In this document: positions 1 through 10,576 of the stretch, one piece after another | How positions within the stretch are numbered: position 1 is the stretch's first letter | Layout: the number at the start of each line of letters is the position of its first letter | Origin: Strigamia acuminata | Lineage: Eukaryota > Arthropoda > Chilopoda > Geophilomorpha > Linotaeniidae | Direction of reading: 5' to 3' | Assembly (NCBI GenBank): GCA_949358305.1 | Contig: OX442315.1 | Span: 558,001 to 622,000, forward strand | DNA length: 64,000 bases | Notes under the pieces: generated by a model | Told to the model about the DNA's origin: nothing | What the model saw: the letters and a program-made list of their open reading frames with translations, nothing else | Database searches by the model: none | Position numbers and translations under genes: made by a program

Positions 1-1929
1 GAATGATGTCTTGCCGGCAGAAGGAGCTGCAACATGTGTTGCTCCAGGAGGCAATGGAGACATTTGCCCCTGATCAAAGATTGGCATTGTGTGCTGCAGA
101 ATATTTGGACCAGCTTTCTTTCGTAACGTGATGAAACGATTTGGTGATATCGGTGGTGAAAGGCCGGGAGAACTGGCATTGGACGTTTCCGGTGACACAT
201 GGGCAGACTGATTCAGTCGCAATTCTTCCGCGTCCGGTTGAACCGCAAATTCCTCGATCTGCTCAACGTCATCGTCGGTGTCCTGCCCTTCAGCTATCTG
301 TTCATGTTCCTCATTAGTAATCGGATGCGATACGGAACCACGAGCTGGAGTTGGCAATGTTGATGCACAAAGTTCCAATAATTGTCGTTCCGGCGTTGAT
401 GGGGGTGGAATGTGAACGATCTGCATAGGTGGCGTCTTTGATTTAGAAGCCGACTTGGATACAGATTTTTCTTCGGATATCGAATGCTCATCGTCTGATG
501 CTGGTTTGATCGACCAGTCCGCATATTGGACGGTGTCGTTGAATGACACTCTTTGTTGTTCATTGTTGGGTTCATAGAAGGATTCGTTGTTGCCATTTGG
601 TACGCTTCGTAGAAACTTGCGATACGATTGATGTTCGTCTATGCGAACGTGGGCTGATTCGGTGACTTTATTGTCGATGGGATTCCAAATCCTGTAGCCA
701 CGTGTTGCGACCGCGTACCCAACGAGGTATCCTTCCCATGCGCGTGGCTCAAGCTTTTTACGGCCTGGCGCCGTGTAGTGGACCCAACATTTAGATCCGA
801 TCTTTCGTAAGTGTCGTAAAGATAGTGCTCGTTCACGCCATAGTACATATGGGACTTGATTTTTCAAGCGTGAGTGAGGACTTCTGTTCTTGATATAAGC
901 GAAAGTTACTGCAAGCTCTGCCCATAGACCGGCCGGAAGTTTAGTTTCTTCATGAATCGCGCGGATGTTATCTGCCATCGTCCTGTTAATGCGTTCGGCC
1001 GTTCCATTCATCTGTGGACTCGATGGGTTCGTTCGCTGTCCTTGGATCCCTTTGTCCTTCAAATAGCGCTCGAATTCATTGGACATGAATTCGCCGCCAC
1101 GGTCTGTGCGAATGGCTTTGATTGTTGTATTCGCAACCCGTTCGACTCTCGCGGCGAAGTCCTTAAAGCATGCGAAGACTTGGGACTTCTGCGCCAATGG
1201 GGTGATCCAAGTATATCTCGTGGCGTCATCTATGATCGTTAGAACGAAACGAGCTCCACCGAAAGATGTTGCAGGAGCCGGCCCCCACACGTCCATATGC
1301 AGGAGGTCGAGTGCTTTGGTAGTACTCGGGTGAAGGTCCGGTTTGTGGGAAATTTTGATTGATTTTGCAAGACGGCAGTCATTGCAAGCAAGTTCTTGTT
1401 TTACTTCTCCCGGTTCCATTCCGTAAACTTGGTCGTTATTCGCCAACAGGCGCATTGCATTTGTGTGCAAATGTCCTAATCTGCTATGCCATAGACCCGT
1501 AGCATCCTTTACGGTTGCAGGATTAGCAATTGGCTTCTTTGGTGATGTAGAAGGATTATTGCGGGGAGGTATGGCAGGAGGAGTATTAGGTAATGGCGTT
1601 GTCGGAATGGATTGGAGAACGTTGGAATAGGAATGGATAGGAGGATCAGGCTGGACATTGGTGGATTTGGGAGCAGTTTGAGACTGGATAGGATTGACGA
1701 TTTGATTCGGAATTTGCTTCGGAATTGGTGGCATTTCTATGCGAAAATCCGTAATGTCTCCTTGTCTCGATTTCCCCTTCTTCGATTTCGGAATGTTTTC
1801 AAAATCCACTTCTGTCGTGACATAAGTCAAAACTGGCGGTTGTTGAATTGGTGGCGGAATTGTCGTCGACACCGGAATTGAAAACGTCGTAGCCACAGAA
1901 GGTGTTGAACATAAACCGTCTACATAATA
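1..1929 (-). pseudogene. gag-pol: CopA integrase segment of the polyprotein (partial)
   Basis: Reading minus from 1929 to the edge I find one open frame with no stop in the stretches checked. It begins YYVDGLCSTPS, continuing the frame lost at 2597, and runs through the HHCC integrase zinc domain (WHSRLGHLHT near 1490) and a DDE core: LHMDVWGP, IRTDRGGEF and MNGTAERINR, the last at 961-1020. It continues through the SLRHLRKIGSKCW and DPRAWEGYLVGYA-like integrase C-terminal blocks into the variable acidic and proline-rich linker before reverse transcriptase. This is the catalytic half of integrase. It lacks a start of its own and is separated from gag by the insert. RT and RNase H lie off the window. 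Confidence 0.9.
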
Positions 1930-2584
1930 CAGGGTGAACAAAAAGTCTGTATCTTTACTTAATATTTCTGAAAGTGCTGACAATGCATCTAATCTGATGT
2001 TGGCAAAGTACTAAAGTTGGGTGGGGAAATCTTTTGGTGACCCAAAATTTGACCTTGGGATGTTCCTTCAAGGTCATTGGGAAATTATCTCGGAAACCGT
2101 TAGAGATAGACAGAAATTTCCAATTGTAAACTTGTAGACCATCATTTGTTTAGTCTAAAAATGACTAATGCTCAAATCTTTTGTACTAAAATTATTTAAG
2201 AAAATCGCAATTTTCTAAAGTAAACTCAAGTCAAAGAAAAAATGCCCCAAATTGAAAAAGTGTCAAAAACGTGCTGATTAGACGTAAAATGATCCAAAAA
2301 CTTGATTCCCCTGGTCGGAATTTGCATATCTAGCACCGTTGCAGAGATATGGGCAGAAAACTGAATTTTTGAAAAGAAATTTTAAGAAATTTTAAGAAAA
2401 TTGGCAATTTTCTTAAAATTATCTCGGAAACCATTAGAGATAGACAGAAATTTCCAATTGTAAACTTGTAGAGCAACATTTGTTTAGTCTAAAAATGACT
2501 AATTCTCAAATCTTTTGTACTAAAAAATTTTAAGAAAATCACAATTGAAAAAGTAGTTTTGAAAAGAAAGTCATAAAAAAATTG
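1930..2584. mobile_element. TA-flanked 655-bp noncoding insert in CopA
   Basis: The CopA reading frame GLY|YVDG is interrupted here. Taking out 1930-2586 restores the codons for G-L-Y-Y-V-D-G exactly, leaving a TA duplicated at 1928-1929 and 2585-2586. The left end starts CAGGGTGAACAAAAAGTC, which resembles Tc1/mariner-type termini. The right end is not a good inverted copy of it. No transposase is encoded. The insert is AT-rich and contains an internal direct repeat. It is best read as a nonautonomous mariner-like or degenerate DNA transposon; the family is uncertain. Confidence 0.65.
2082..2541. repeat. Two ~125-bp direct repeats within the TA-flanked insert
   Basis: The block beginning AAATTATCTCGGAAACC at 2082 (to about 2208) recurs at 2416 (to about 2541) with a few substitutions. 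Both copies share TAGAGATAGACAGAAATTTC and TTGTTTAGTCTAAAAATG. The segment between them is unrelated and AT-rich. Confidence 0.85.
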
Positions 2585-2586
2585 TA

Positions 2587-3873
2587 TAATCCAGCCTTCT
2601 TTTTTGCCCGAAGAATAGAACTTCGAATGTCCGATTGATAGATGTTAACTTCACCGTTGTAGAAATGTATGTGATGACGTGTTTTATCGATTTTGGAAAC
2701 CGAAATCAAATTGGCTTCGAAGTTCGGTGCGAAAAATACATTCGTCAAATTCACGATACAATTGCAGTCATCTATTCTCGTGAGCAGTCGGACATTTCCT
2801 TTTCCCGTCACCTTGGACTTGCCTTGTCCGAGTTCGATGTCGAAAGGCACGATGTCCACAAAATCCGTAAACCAAGCTCGAACATATGAAACGTGGTCCG
2901 TCGCGCCACAGTCGACAATCCATTCGTTGGATTGCATGAAATGAGCAACTGGGCGCGCCGGGGCTTGTGGGGCACTGGCGAAGAATGTCCCTTCTCGTGT
3001 TGGACGAGAACAACCACGCGGACGCGTATCATCGGGTTTTGGCGCGGAATTTTTGTTGCGTTTCTTGCTCTTACTTCGGGAGCGTTGGAAAGAAGCCGAT
3101 GCCGAGGGTTGATTGCGATCCTCCCGCTGTGGATGGGGACACTTGTTCGCGTAGTGGCCCATCTCATTACAGTTGAAACATTTAATTTCGGATAACGGTC
3201 GGCGAGGACGCGAAGTCTTTCGGGATTGATTGCCTTTTACAGACGAATGCACAGAAGACGAGTGTACATTGTGCAATCCCATCGGTTTTAATCGCAGGTA
3301 TTCGGAAATTAACTGTTCGGCGACTTTTGTCGGAGTGAATTCTGGATCGGGCCAGTGATATATGGCGAACGTTGCCTGTGCGTATTCGGGCGGTAGTCGG
3401 TTGAGGTATTGATACGCGTGATGATCAGCTGTCGTGACTTCATTGATATCAGCCAACTGACGAACGAAATGATCCACTCTATTGATGAAATCCTGCATTT
3501 CCTCATTGGGTTCGAGATGCAAAGTCAAGAACTCCGACCGTAATGCTGCCCGTCGCGCCCGCGAACTAGGCGCGTACGCTTTAGCCAGGACGTCCCATGC
3601 CTGTTTGGGAGTATCACAATTGTCCAGGGCTGAACGTTTCGGTTCGCTGACATACATGTAGATGTGTCCGAGAGCCTTGTCCTTTTTAACCATGTAACGT
3701 TCTTTTTCTTTGTCCGTTAAAGTCAAAAGATGATCGGCCTCCTTCTCTTCCGTCACATGCCTCCAAAGGCCTTCGGATTTCAAAAGCATCCGCATCGCTC
3801 TCTGCCAGGGCTCGTAATTCCCGACAGAGAGGATGGGAATCCTGCTGACCGTCGTTTCCGTTGTCTTTTGCAT
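2587..3873 (-). pseudogene. gag-pol: CopA gag and protease segment of the polyprotein
   Basis: N-terminal part of a copia polyprotein, starting at an ATG in MQKTTETT; this start aligns with the starts of CopC, CopF and CopG, whereas an upstream in-frame ATG at 3897 does not. It contains the copia gag domain (the GNYEPW motif near residue 20, the conserved block around YLNRLPPEYAQ), a CCHC zinc knuckle (CFNCNEMGHYANKC) and the aspartic protease motif DCGATDHV. The frame is open until about 2597, where AGLY is followed by foreign sequence. It should continue as YVDGLC, which resumes at 1929. The gag would coat the virus-like particle and the protease would cleave the polyprotein. It is broken by the insert, so it is probably nonfunctional. 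Confidence 0.92.
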
Positions 3874-4814
3874 CGTTGCGAAGACTCGGCGCACCACGCA
3901 AAATACACGGACTCAGGAAATGGTATAACGGCGATCGAAGCACTTCACTAAGGCACAAAGAAGTGTGGACGAATGTTTGTTCACACAAAATCGTTGCACT
4001 ATTCACTAAATCACCTCCCACGTGGTTCAAAGCGGATACCACCAGATGGGGAGCCAATGCTAAAATTGGCTGAGAACCTAAAGCAAGTGTCCCCCTAGCT
4101 TCCTTTATAGCCACCTGGGGCTGCGGGAGTGCCAGGTGGCGCAGGGCTCAGCCTTGCTTTAGAATACAAACACCGCTTGGACAGACTTGTCCGTAGGGCA
4201 GTGCCGATGCTAAAGGTCCCTTTCCAAAATACCCACTTAAAACTAACAATATAATAAACGACAGGAAGGAGAAATAGATGAATCCCCCGTGGAAGGTCAC
4301 ACGGGCTCGCGGCAAAGCACGAGACGGGTTTTCTCGAAAAACCCGCTAGAAAAGCGCAATTCGGCTTCGAAAAACCGAATTCTTCTCGATTTAACGAGGC
4401 TCTTCGTGAAAAATACACAGATCGTCGAAATAATTCGAAAATCGGCGATACTACATGCACGCCGGGGTGCATGAAGCGAGAATCGTCTCGTTTCTCGATG
4501 CAAAACGTCTGGTCGACGTTGTCGGAAGAGAAAATCGTCGAAATCCTGAAAAAAATAAAAATTCGCCTCGAAATTTGCGAGACCGCACAATTTCGGACGA
4601 AATTAGCCGGAGAATCGTGTAATGTGCAGTGCAAACTGCCTGGGAACGTCGTTGGCACGTTATCGACGTCCAAAACGCGAAAATCCAGCTTGAAAAGTGA
4701 CGAAATGCCTGAAAATACAAATTCGCCGCAAAATTCGCGAAATTCGCGGAATTTTCGGCGATAATTAGTAGCAAATGAAGCGTGCAGAGGATTAAACCAT
4801 CCTCTGCTACCAAT
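3874..4814 (-). promoter_or_regulatory. CopA 5' leader with structured RNA domain
   Basis: Untranslated leader between the primer site and gag. It holds an 85-nt domain closed by a perfect 10-bp stem (CTAAAGCAAG at 4078-4087 with CTTGCTTTAG at 4153-4162). On the gag side follows a second hairpin (GCCAAT at 4053-4058 with ATTGGC at 4065-4070). Inside the domain, CCACCTG and CAGGTGG also pair. The same layout with different stem sequences occurs in five other copia elements of the window. Long overlapping ORFs across the LTR and leader are not conserved and are not called. Confidence 0.7.
4797..4812 (-). promoter_or_regulatory. CopA primer binding site, initiator tRNA-Met
   Basis: Minus-strand TGGTAGCAGAGGATGG lies two bases inside the LTR end and is followed by TTT. 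It is complementary to the 3' end of metazoan initiator tRNA-Met (…CCATCCTCTGCTACCA), including the added CCA. Confidence 0.85.
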
Positions 4815-5360
4815 TGTAAGTCGGTAGCAGAGGAAAACGACCAAGAATCACTCGAAACGTTGAGTGAAACACGGCGAAAACGTCGCAAAGGCGTCGCACT
4901 ACTCGTGCGAACGTGTGGGCGACGTCGACGACGGAAAACGAATTGAACGGCCGCGCAAACGCGCTTATATGCCGTGCAATAAACAAAGCAATGTTTAAAA
5001 ACATAAAAACAAGTTTACTAAACCAAAATACTTACAAATGAAGTCATTACAAAGTGAAAAACGAGAGGCGAGAGCCAAAACGATGGTCGCCGCCATCTTG
5101 GAAGGTGAAAAAAAGCAGTAACGACACCTAGTGTCGTGAAAACGAATTATATAATCAAACAAAGCTTGAATTAAGAGAAAACACTGGACACAGCATGATA
5201 CTGTGTGTTAAATAGTAATAAACAAATGTAAAATATCTAAATAAACAAATATCATCGGATATAAATAAGTACGAGATAAATACATCGAGATTAGATAATT
5301 AAACAATAAGAATGTGATTTTATGTCACATCGACACAACTGGCGGTCCAATAGACCAACA
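4815..5360 (-). repeat. CopA 5' LTR (546 bp)
   Basis: In minus sense it starts TGTTGGTCTATTGGACC and ends CCGACTTACA, next to the primer site. It contains a CAAGATGGCGGC motif (minus strand, about 5090-5101) identical to a YY1-type core site. About 15-20 bases upstream of the motif is the hairpin CGACAC-TAG-GTGTCG. The partner 3' LTR lies outside the window. Confidence 0.88.
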
Positions 5361-8300
5361 CTTACGGCCACCTCAGTGGTCAAGCCGGTCCTATCTGCGC
5401 AGACTATAAAGCCTGCTCGGCATGTCACTTTTGCCGAGGAACCTGCTTTATCCCCTCCTTGTAAATCCCTGAAGGGGAAGTTATCCGATTTAGAGCTTTG
5501 GCACCGGAGATTTGGGCATTTTAATACCGAAGGTTTACACTTTTTAGCGAAATCTCCGAATGCTTCCGGAATCGATATTTCGACTTCCGCATTTCCGGCA
5601 TGTGCCGTGTGTGCTCGTTCTAAATCCACCCGCGCCTCGTTTCCGAGTGCAAAGAATAAAATTTCCAGTAAGAAGCCTTTGGATTTAATCCATATGGACG
5701 TTTGGGGAAATTCCCCAACTACTTCCGTGGGTGGCGCTCGTTATTTATTAACGATCGTGGATGACTTTTCTCGCTATTCCTTTGTTGTCCCTATGAAAAC
5801 GAAGGGGGAAGTTTTTGAAGTTTTTAAGCTTTTCCATGCTCGGATGGAAACATTATGGGGGGCTGGCTGCATTAAAGCAGTCAGAACTGATAACGGGATG
5901 GAATTTTGCTCTAAAAATTTCGAAAATTTCTTGCTCCAGCGTGGCATCAAGGCACAGCGCACGAATGTTTATACACCTGAGCAGAATGGCGTCGCGGAAC
6001 GCCTTAACCGCACCTTATTTGAGGGTGTGCGTTCCTTGTTTTTGATGTCATCTTTGCCTCGAGAGTTGTGGGCTGAGCTCGCGGTTTCAATGATTTATCT
6101 CAAAAATCGCTTTCCACATAAATCTCTGAATAACCTTGTCCCCTATTGTCTGTGGTACAACAAGGCTGTTCCACTCAAGCACTTAAAAGTGATTGGGTCA
6201 AGGTGTTTCGTGCACATACCACAACAGGTCCGTGGTTCAAAATTCGAGTCTCGAGCCTGGACGGGTGTAGTTGTTGGCTATGCTTTGCGCACGCAAGGTT
6301 ATCGCGTGTGGTGCCCGAAGCGCCGTGCAGTGTTTGAATCAAAGCATGTTCGTTTTGATGAAAACTGCATGTGGGGACATCCTCGTTTTTATGAGGGTAC
6401 TGAGGTAACTGATGAGGGAGCTATATCGGTGACATTAGATTCGGATTTCGATTCCGATCCACCTCTTCCTCCACCTCCACCTCAACGTCCCCCCAATCTT
6501 CCTCCGCCTTCTTATCCTCCTCCACCTTCTTATCCTCCTCCTCCACCGCCTGTGGTTACTCGACCTTCAGCGCAAGCGCATCCGTTGCCTACACCTCCTA
6601 CTATTGCCTCGCCACTAAATCAGCCTCAGCCTTCTACTTCGGCTGTGGGGGGCAAGTGGACTCGCTCCGAGGTGATTCGGCAGTCTGGTGCGACTATGGG
6701 AAACACTGATGTGTATTTTTATCCCCCGGATCATACCAGATTACGGAGTCATGTTGACATTGCGCAATATTGCGCAGATCATCGATTAACATACGACCGG
6801 GATAATTTTGACTTTTGCACCCGGAACGTGCCTGTTTGCACGGTTGATCCCCCTCCGGCAGATCCAACTGCTTTTCCTCTTCCTAGTCCTACGACTTCAG
6901 AAGATGAAGCATTAGGGGATTGCTATTCTGCTACACCACGGTACGCGCACTCCTTATTTGCCCAGGTTCCTCGCACCTATAAGGAAGCTATTGCAAGTCC
7001 CGACCGTGTCCATTGGCAGAAAGCCATGGAGGAAGAGCTTTCACTCTTCCGTGAGCGAGGTGTTTACGAAGAGGTTGAGAAACCTCCTTCTAATGTGAAC
7101 ATTGTGGGGAATAAATGGGTTTACTACATCAAGCGCGATGCAGAAGGCGTCGTGCGCCGTTTTAGAGCGATGTTGGTTGCCCAGGGCTTTAGCCAAAAGT
7201 TCGGAGTCGACTATTCCGAGGTTTTCAGTCCCGTGGTTAACTATGTGCTTATACGCCTGTTTTTCGTGCTTCTAGTAGTCGTTTTAGGCTGGCTAGATGC
7301 ACATCTCGATGTCAAGGGTGCTTAGTTATATGGCAACTTAGATGAAGCTATCTTCATGAGAATTCCTAAGGGCTGGGAAACTCCTCAGAATGCCGGTAAG
7401 GTATGGAGGCTTCATAAGGCCCTTTACGGCCTTCATCAGAGCGGACGGCAATGGAATTTCCGCCTAGTTGAGGCTTTGCTAGGGATTAATTTCCACAAGC
7501 TTCTTGGGATTAATGGCGTATTTATTTCCAACACTTATGATGCTGTCATCCTTGTTTATGTTGATGACATGGTACTTTTCACCAAAGGACAAGATCCGCG
7601 TGATCGAACTGTTAAGGCCCTTCGTGCAATTTTCACAATAACAGATTTAGGTCCGGTATCAAAGTTGTTGGGCGTTCAATTTGATCGCGATGGTGGTAAA
7701 ATCTGCATCCATCAGCGAGATTACATTGATAGAATTGCTGAGGACTACGGAATTTCCTCCGAGCATTTGTGCAAAGTCCCGATTGCCGTAGGCACGATGG
7801 TCAATTGTGCTAGAGATGGTGAACGTGTTTTGAGGGATGATGAATTCCCATATCGGTCTCTCATTGGGTCTCTGCTCTTTCTAGCTTCTCGAACGCGTCC
7901 CGATATCCTCTTTCCAGTTATCCTTATGTCACAATATAACACGTGCTTTACTGGAAGGCACGTGGCCCTTTTGCTACAGATCCTCCAGTATGTGAAGAAT
8001 ACGCGGGAATATTCAATTCAGCTTTCCGCGGTCACTGGAGATATTCTGTCAGGGCACTCCGATGCCTCTTGGATCTCAGATCGAGATACAAGAAAGAGCT
8101 TCGGAGGTTATACAGTTTCGGTGTTCGGGGTTCCCATTTCCTGGGGTTGCTGTAAGCAACGCTATTGCGCCTTGTCCATTATGGAAGCGGAATTCCTAGC
8201 GCTTTTGGACGGTGCAAAGGAAATTGTCTGGCTGCATGGTGCGATTGAGCGGACCCGGATTTTTCAACTTCCGGCCCCAACTATGTTCTCTGATTCTCTG

Positions 8301-8513
8301 TCGACGATTTTTTTCACTCGCAACGATATAGAGAATCGGAGGACAAAGCACATTGACGTGAAATTCTTTTTCCTGCGGGATTGGCTAAATGAGGGTGTTT
8401 TTGTTTTGAGGAAAGTTTCAGGTGAATTAAACCCTGCGGACATCTTCACAAAATTTTTCTCGCCCGCCCGCATTCGATATTTATGTCAACATTTTTACAG
8501 TAGTTTGCGATAG
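5361..8513 (+). pseudogene. pol: CopB integrase-RT-RNase H polyprotein with in-frame stop
   Basis: The frame covers GAG-pre-integrase (LWHRRFGHF), the HHCC domain (CAVCARSKS), and the DDE core LIHMDVWG / RTDNGMEF / GVAERLNR. A proline-rich linker follows (PPPPPQRPPNLPPP), then reverse transcriptase (VDYSEVFSPVVNY, catalytic YVDDMV near 7560) and RNase H (SDASW, IMEAEF, NPADIFTKF). A TAG at 7323-7325 replaces the tyrosine codon of the conserved AYLYG motif in RT; the same frame continues to a stop at 8511-8513. That one substitution would remove the RT active site and RNase H, so this copy is inactive unless the stop is read through. The 5' end is cut by the CopA insertion. Confidence 0.92.
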
Positions 8514-8581
8514 GTTTTCGCATTTACTTTTGTTATATCTTGTTATATGATTGAGTCATGTCTCGGAGAATGGGGGGCTAC

Positions 8582-8861
8582 TGTTGGCTTTTGTTCTCCG
8601 AGATTTGTGATATGCAATTGATTATTGATGTTACACATGTTTGATTTGTAATTATTTATGATTTTATAGTTTATTATCATGTAAACATTGATGTATCAAT
8701 TGGGTTACCGTAGTTGGAGTTGTTTTTTAACTGCTTAGCAACTGTTGTTATTACTTGTTCTCTTGTTGTTGATTTTTCTCCATGCTTGCATGAGATGATT
8801 AAATCTTGTTCTTTTACTCACTTTTGGCCTGGAATTTGTTCATCAATCCATACTTTCAACA
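8582..8861 (+). repeat. CopB 3' LTR (about 280 bp)
   Basis: Starts TGTTGGCTTTTG right after a G-rich polypurine tract and ends TTTCAACA, giving the 5-bp terminal inverted repeat TGTTG/CAACA. No second copy is visible to confirm the ends. CAGCC at 8862-8866 would be the target duplication. Confidence 0.7.
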
Positions 8862-10576
8862 CAGCCAGCCATGCGTTACTCGAAAAGAAAAACGCAAATA
8901 AAAACCGGGAACGTCCCGAAAGCGAAGAAAGTAGATGGCATTCTTTTTACGAGAACAACGACGGAGAGGAGCCGCCGCCATCCGGAGACTCGAAACAGAA
9001 GAAGGCTGGCGGAGGAACCCCACCGAAGGGGCCGAGGGATCCCCCCCGAGGAGATCCCTCCGAGCCCTCCTATTCGTCGGACGACGACCATACGAGTCGA
9101 CCGTCTGCAGGGAGGAGTCAAGAAGGCAGCAATAGTCACCGGTCGGACCGGCCGAACGCCTCGAACCGCTCTTCCCGAAGCTCCAACTCTCGCTCGCAAG
9201 AAGGGAACTTTCAGGACTCATCTGGCCGACATTACACAATGTCTGAGCTAGGCCGAGCCCTGCTGAACTCTTTCAGAAGAGAAGGAATCGATCTAGGCCA
9301 TCCAGGCGACGAACATAATCGCGCTGGAGAAAGGGTTAAGCGCAAATATGGCGTACGAAATGAACCAAGCGGTGAAGCCACGGGTAACATCCGTTGGCAA
9401 CACTACATACAAACACGATTCGACGGTTCGTGGAAAGTTGGAGACCGCTTCCTGGACGAAGTAATGCGCATCAAGAGAGCGACAAAAGCCACCGTCGCCG
9501 ACATGCTAACCCACGGTCTAGTGGAACTGACCACGGGATCGGCTCGAGAGTGGTATCAAGAGCTGAAAAACCCAACCTGGGACGATTTTCTCGTCCGGTT
9601 CGATCTCCGTTACGGCGAGACTCCAGACGATATCAGTAATAAATTACGTGGTCTACGGCAAGCCCCAGGAGAGACCCTAGCCGATTACGACGCCCGAGCG
9701 AAGCTATTGTTCGCAAGAGCACCGTACGAAATAAATCCTGCCGGATTTACGATGATCTTCTACGGAGGATTATCAGCACATTCGCAAAGAATTTTATTGG
9801 ACATGCGTGCACCCCGTACTGGCGACTATCGAGACGTTAGTAACTATCTTCTGACAAATACGTTAGAAATAGAACAACGATATTACGCCACCCTGCCGCC
9901 AGGAGAGGCTGAAGCACACGAGAAGCGGCTACAAACGAGCGCTGAACGTCACAAGACCTCGGAGAAATTAATGAGGCCAAGTGAATATTTAAGCGGCATA
10001 ATGAGTCTAACTGAGGCATCCTCAGGACGGATGCTGACGCCTAAAGCAGGCGACACTCTTCCAGCCAACCCGATAGCTGCCCCAAAGAAAGCACCGGCAG
10101 CAACGACAATGCAGGTGACCTCGACCGACTCCACCCAGATGGAGAAAGTCGAAGAGCCGACACCTCTGGCCACGGCTAAAGAAGAGGAGCCAGCGTCGAG
10201 CGACGAGGAAGCCCTAAATGAGCACCTCGAAAACTTATCAACGGGATGCGACGACCAAGGTCCCTATTTGCACCATGCGCACTGAGCCTTGGCGATCGCG
10301 CAATTCAGAGCGCACATACAGGCAACTAAAGCAAGAGGAGCGCTGGGAGGAAAAAGACGATTCCCGACGCCCTTCGTCCCCAAAAAACCGGGATTCACCC
10401 CCACCGGGGATAAAAGTAACATCAAATGTTACAGCTGCGGAGAATACGGTCACTACTCCGATAAATGCGAGAAAACTGTCAAAGAAAAGGACATCATGCA
10501 AAATATGATGAAAATGATGATGGAGTTAAACACAAATCTGTCAAAAAACTCCCAAGCGCAGGCGTCGCCGAAATAA
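8862..10576 (+). pseudogene. gag: GypA gag (5'-interrupted, one in-frame TGA)
   Basis: The N-terminal third is disordered, rich in Ser, Arg, Pro and Gly. The capsid-like region has FDGSWKVGDRFLDEVM, a block also found in GypB gag, followed by the AREWYQELKNPTWDDFL region typical of retrotransposon gag. A TGA at 10283-10285 interrupts the frame, which then continues to 10576 and encodes the zinc knuckle CYSCGEYGHYSDKC. The stop therefore separates capsid from nucleocapsid. It is most simply a nonsense mutation; readthrough is possible but unsupported. The true start lies upstream of the CopB insertion; the in-frame ATG at 8714 lies inside the CopB LTR and is not used here. Confidence 0.85.
10543..10549 (+). 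promoter_or_regulatory. GypA gag-pol -1 frameshift heptamer A AAA AAC
   Basis: In the gag frame the codons read TCA AAA AAC, placing the canonical slippery heptamer in phase 27 bases before the gag stop at 10574-10576. A -1 slip enters the pol frame exactly, at codon CTC (10549). GypB has the same heptamer at its gag end. Confidence 0.75.

Larger units (their letters stand above)
1..5360 (-). mobile_element. CopA: Ty1/copia LTR retrotransposon, 3' part outside window
   Basis: The element reads right to left: LTR 4815-5360, primer site 4797-4812, leader to 3874, then gag-protease-integrase running off the left edge. Its right end is fixed by the LTR terminus TGTTGGTCTATTGG (minus sense), which matches the LTR starts of CopF and CopG. 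Immediately beyond it, at 5361, the plus-strand CopB reading frame resumes, so CopA is inserted into CopB. The reverse transcriptase, RNase H and other LTR lie to the left of the window. A 655-bp insert at 1930-2584 breaks its polyprotein gene. Confidence 0.93.
5361..8861 (+). mobile_element. CopB: Ty1/copia element, 5' part outside window
   Basis: A copia element of a different lineage from CopA. The CopA insertion ends at 5360 and the CopB frame runs from 5361. Integrase, RT and RNase H are followed by a purine tract (GAGAATGGGGGG) and a 3' LTR at 8582-8861. Its gag half must lie left of CopA, outside the window. Directly after the LTR the GypA gag frame opens, so CopB is inserted into GypA. 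Confidence 0.88.

Noticed and set aside
4095-4888. Overlapping minus-strand ORFs of 97-249 residues
   Set aside because: They span the CopA leader, primer site and LTR in several frames; no conservation with leaders of sister elements.
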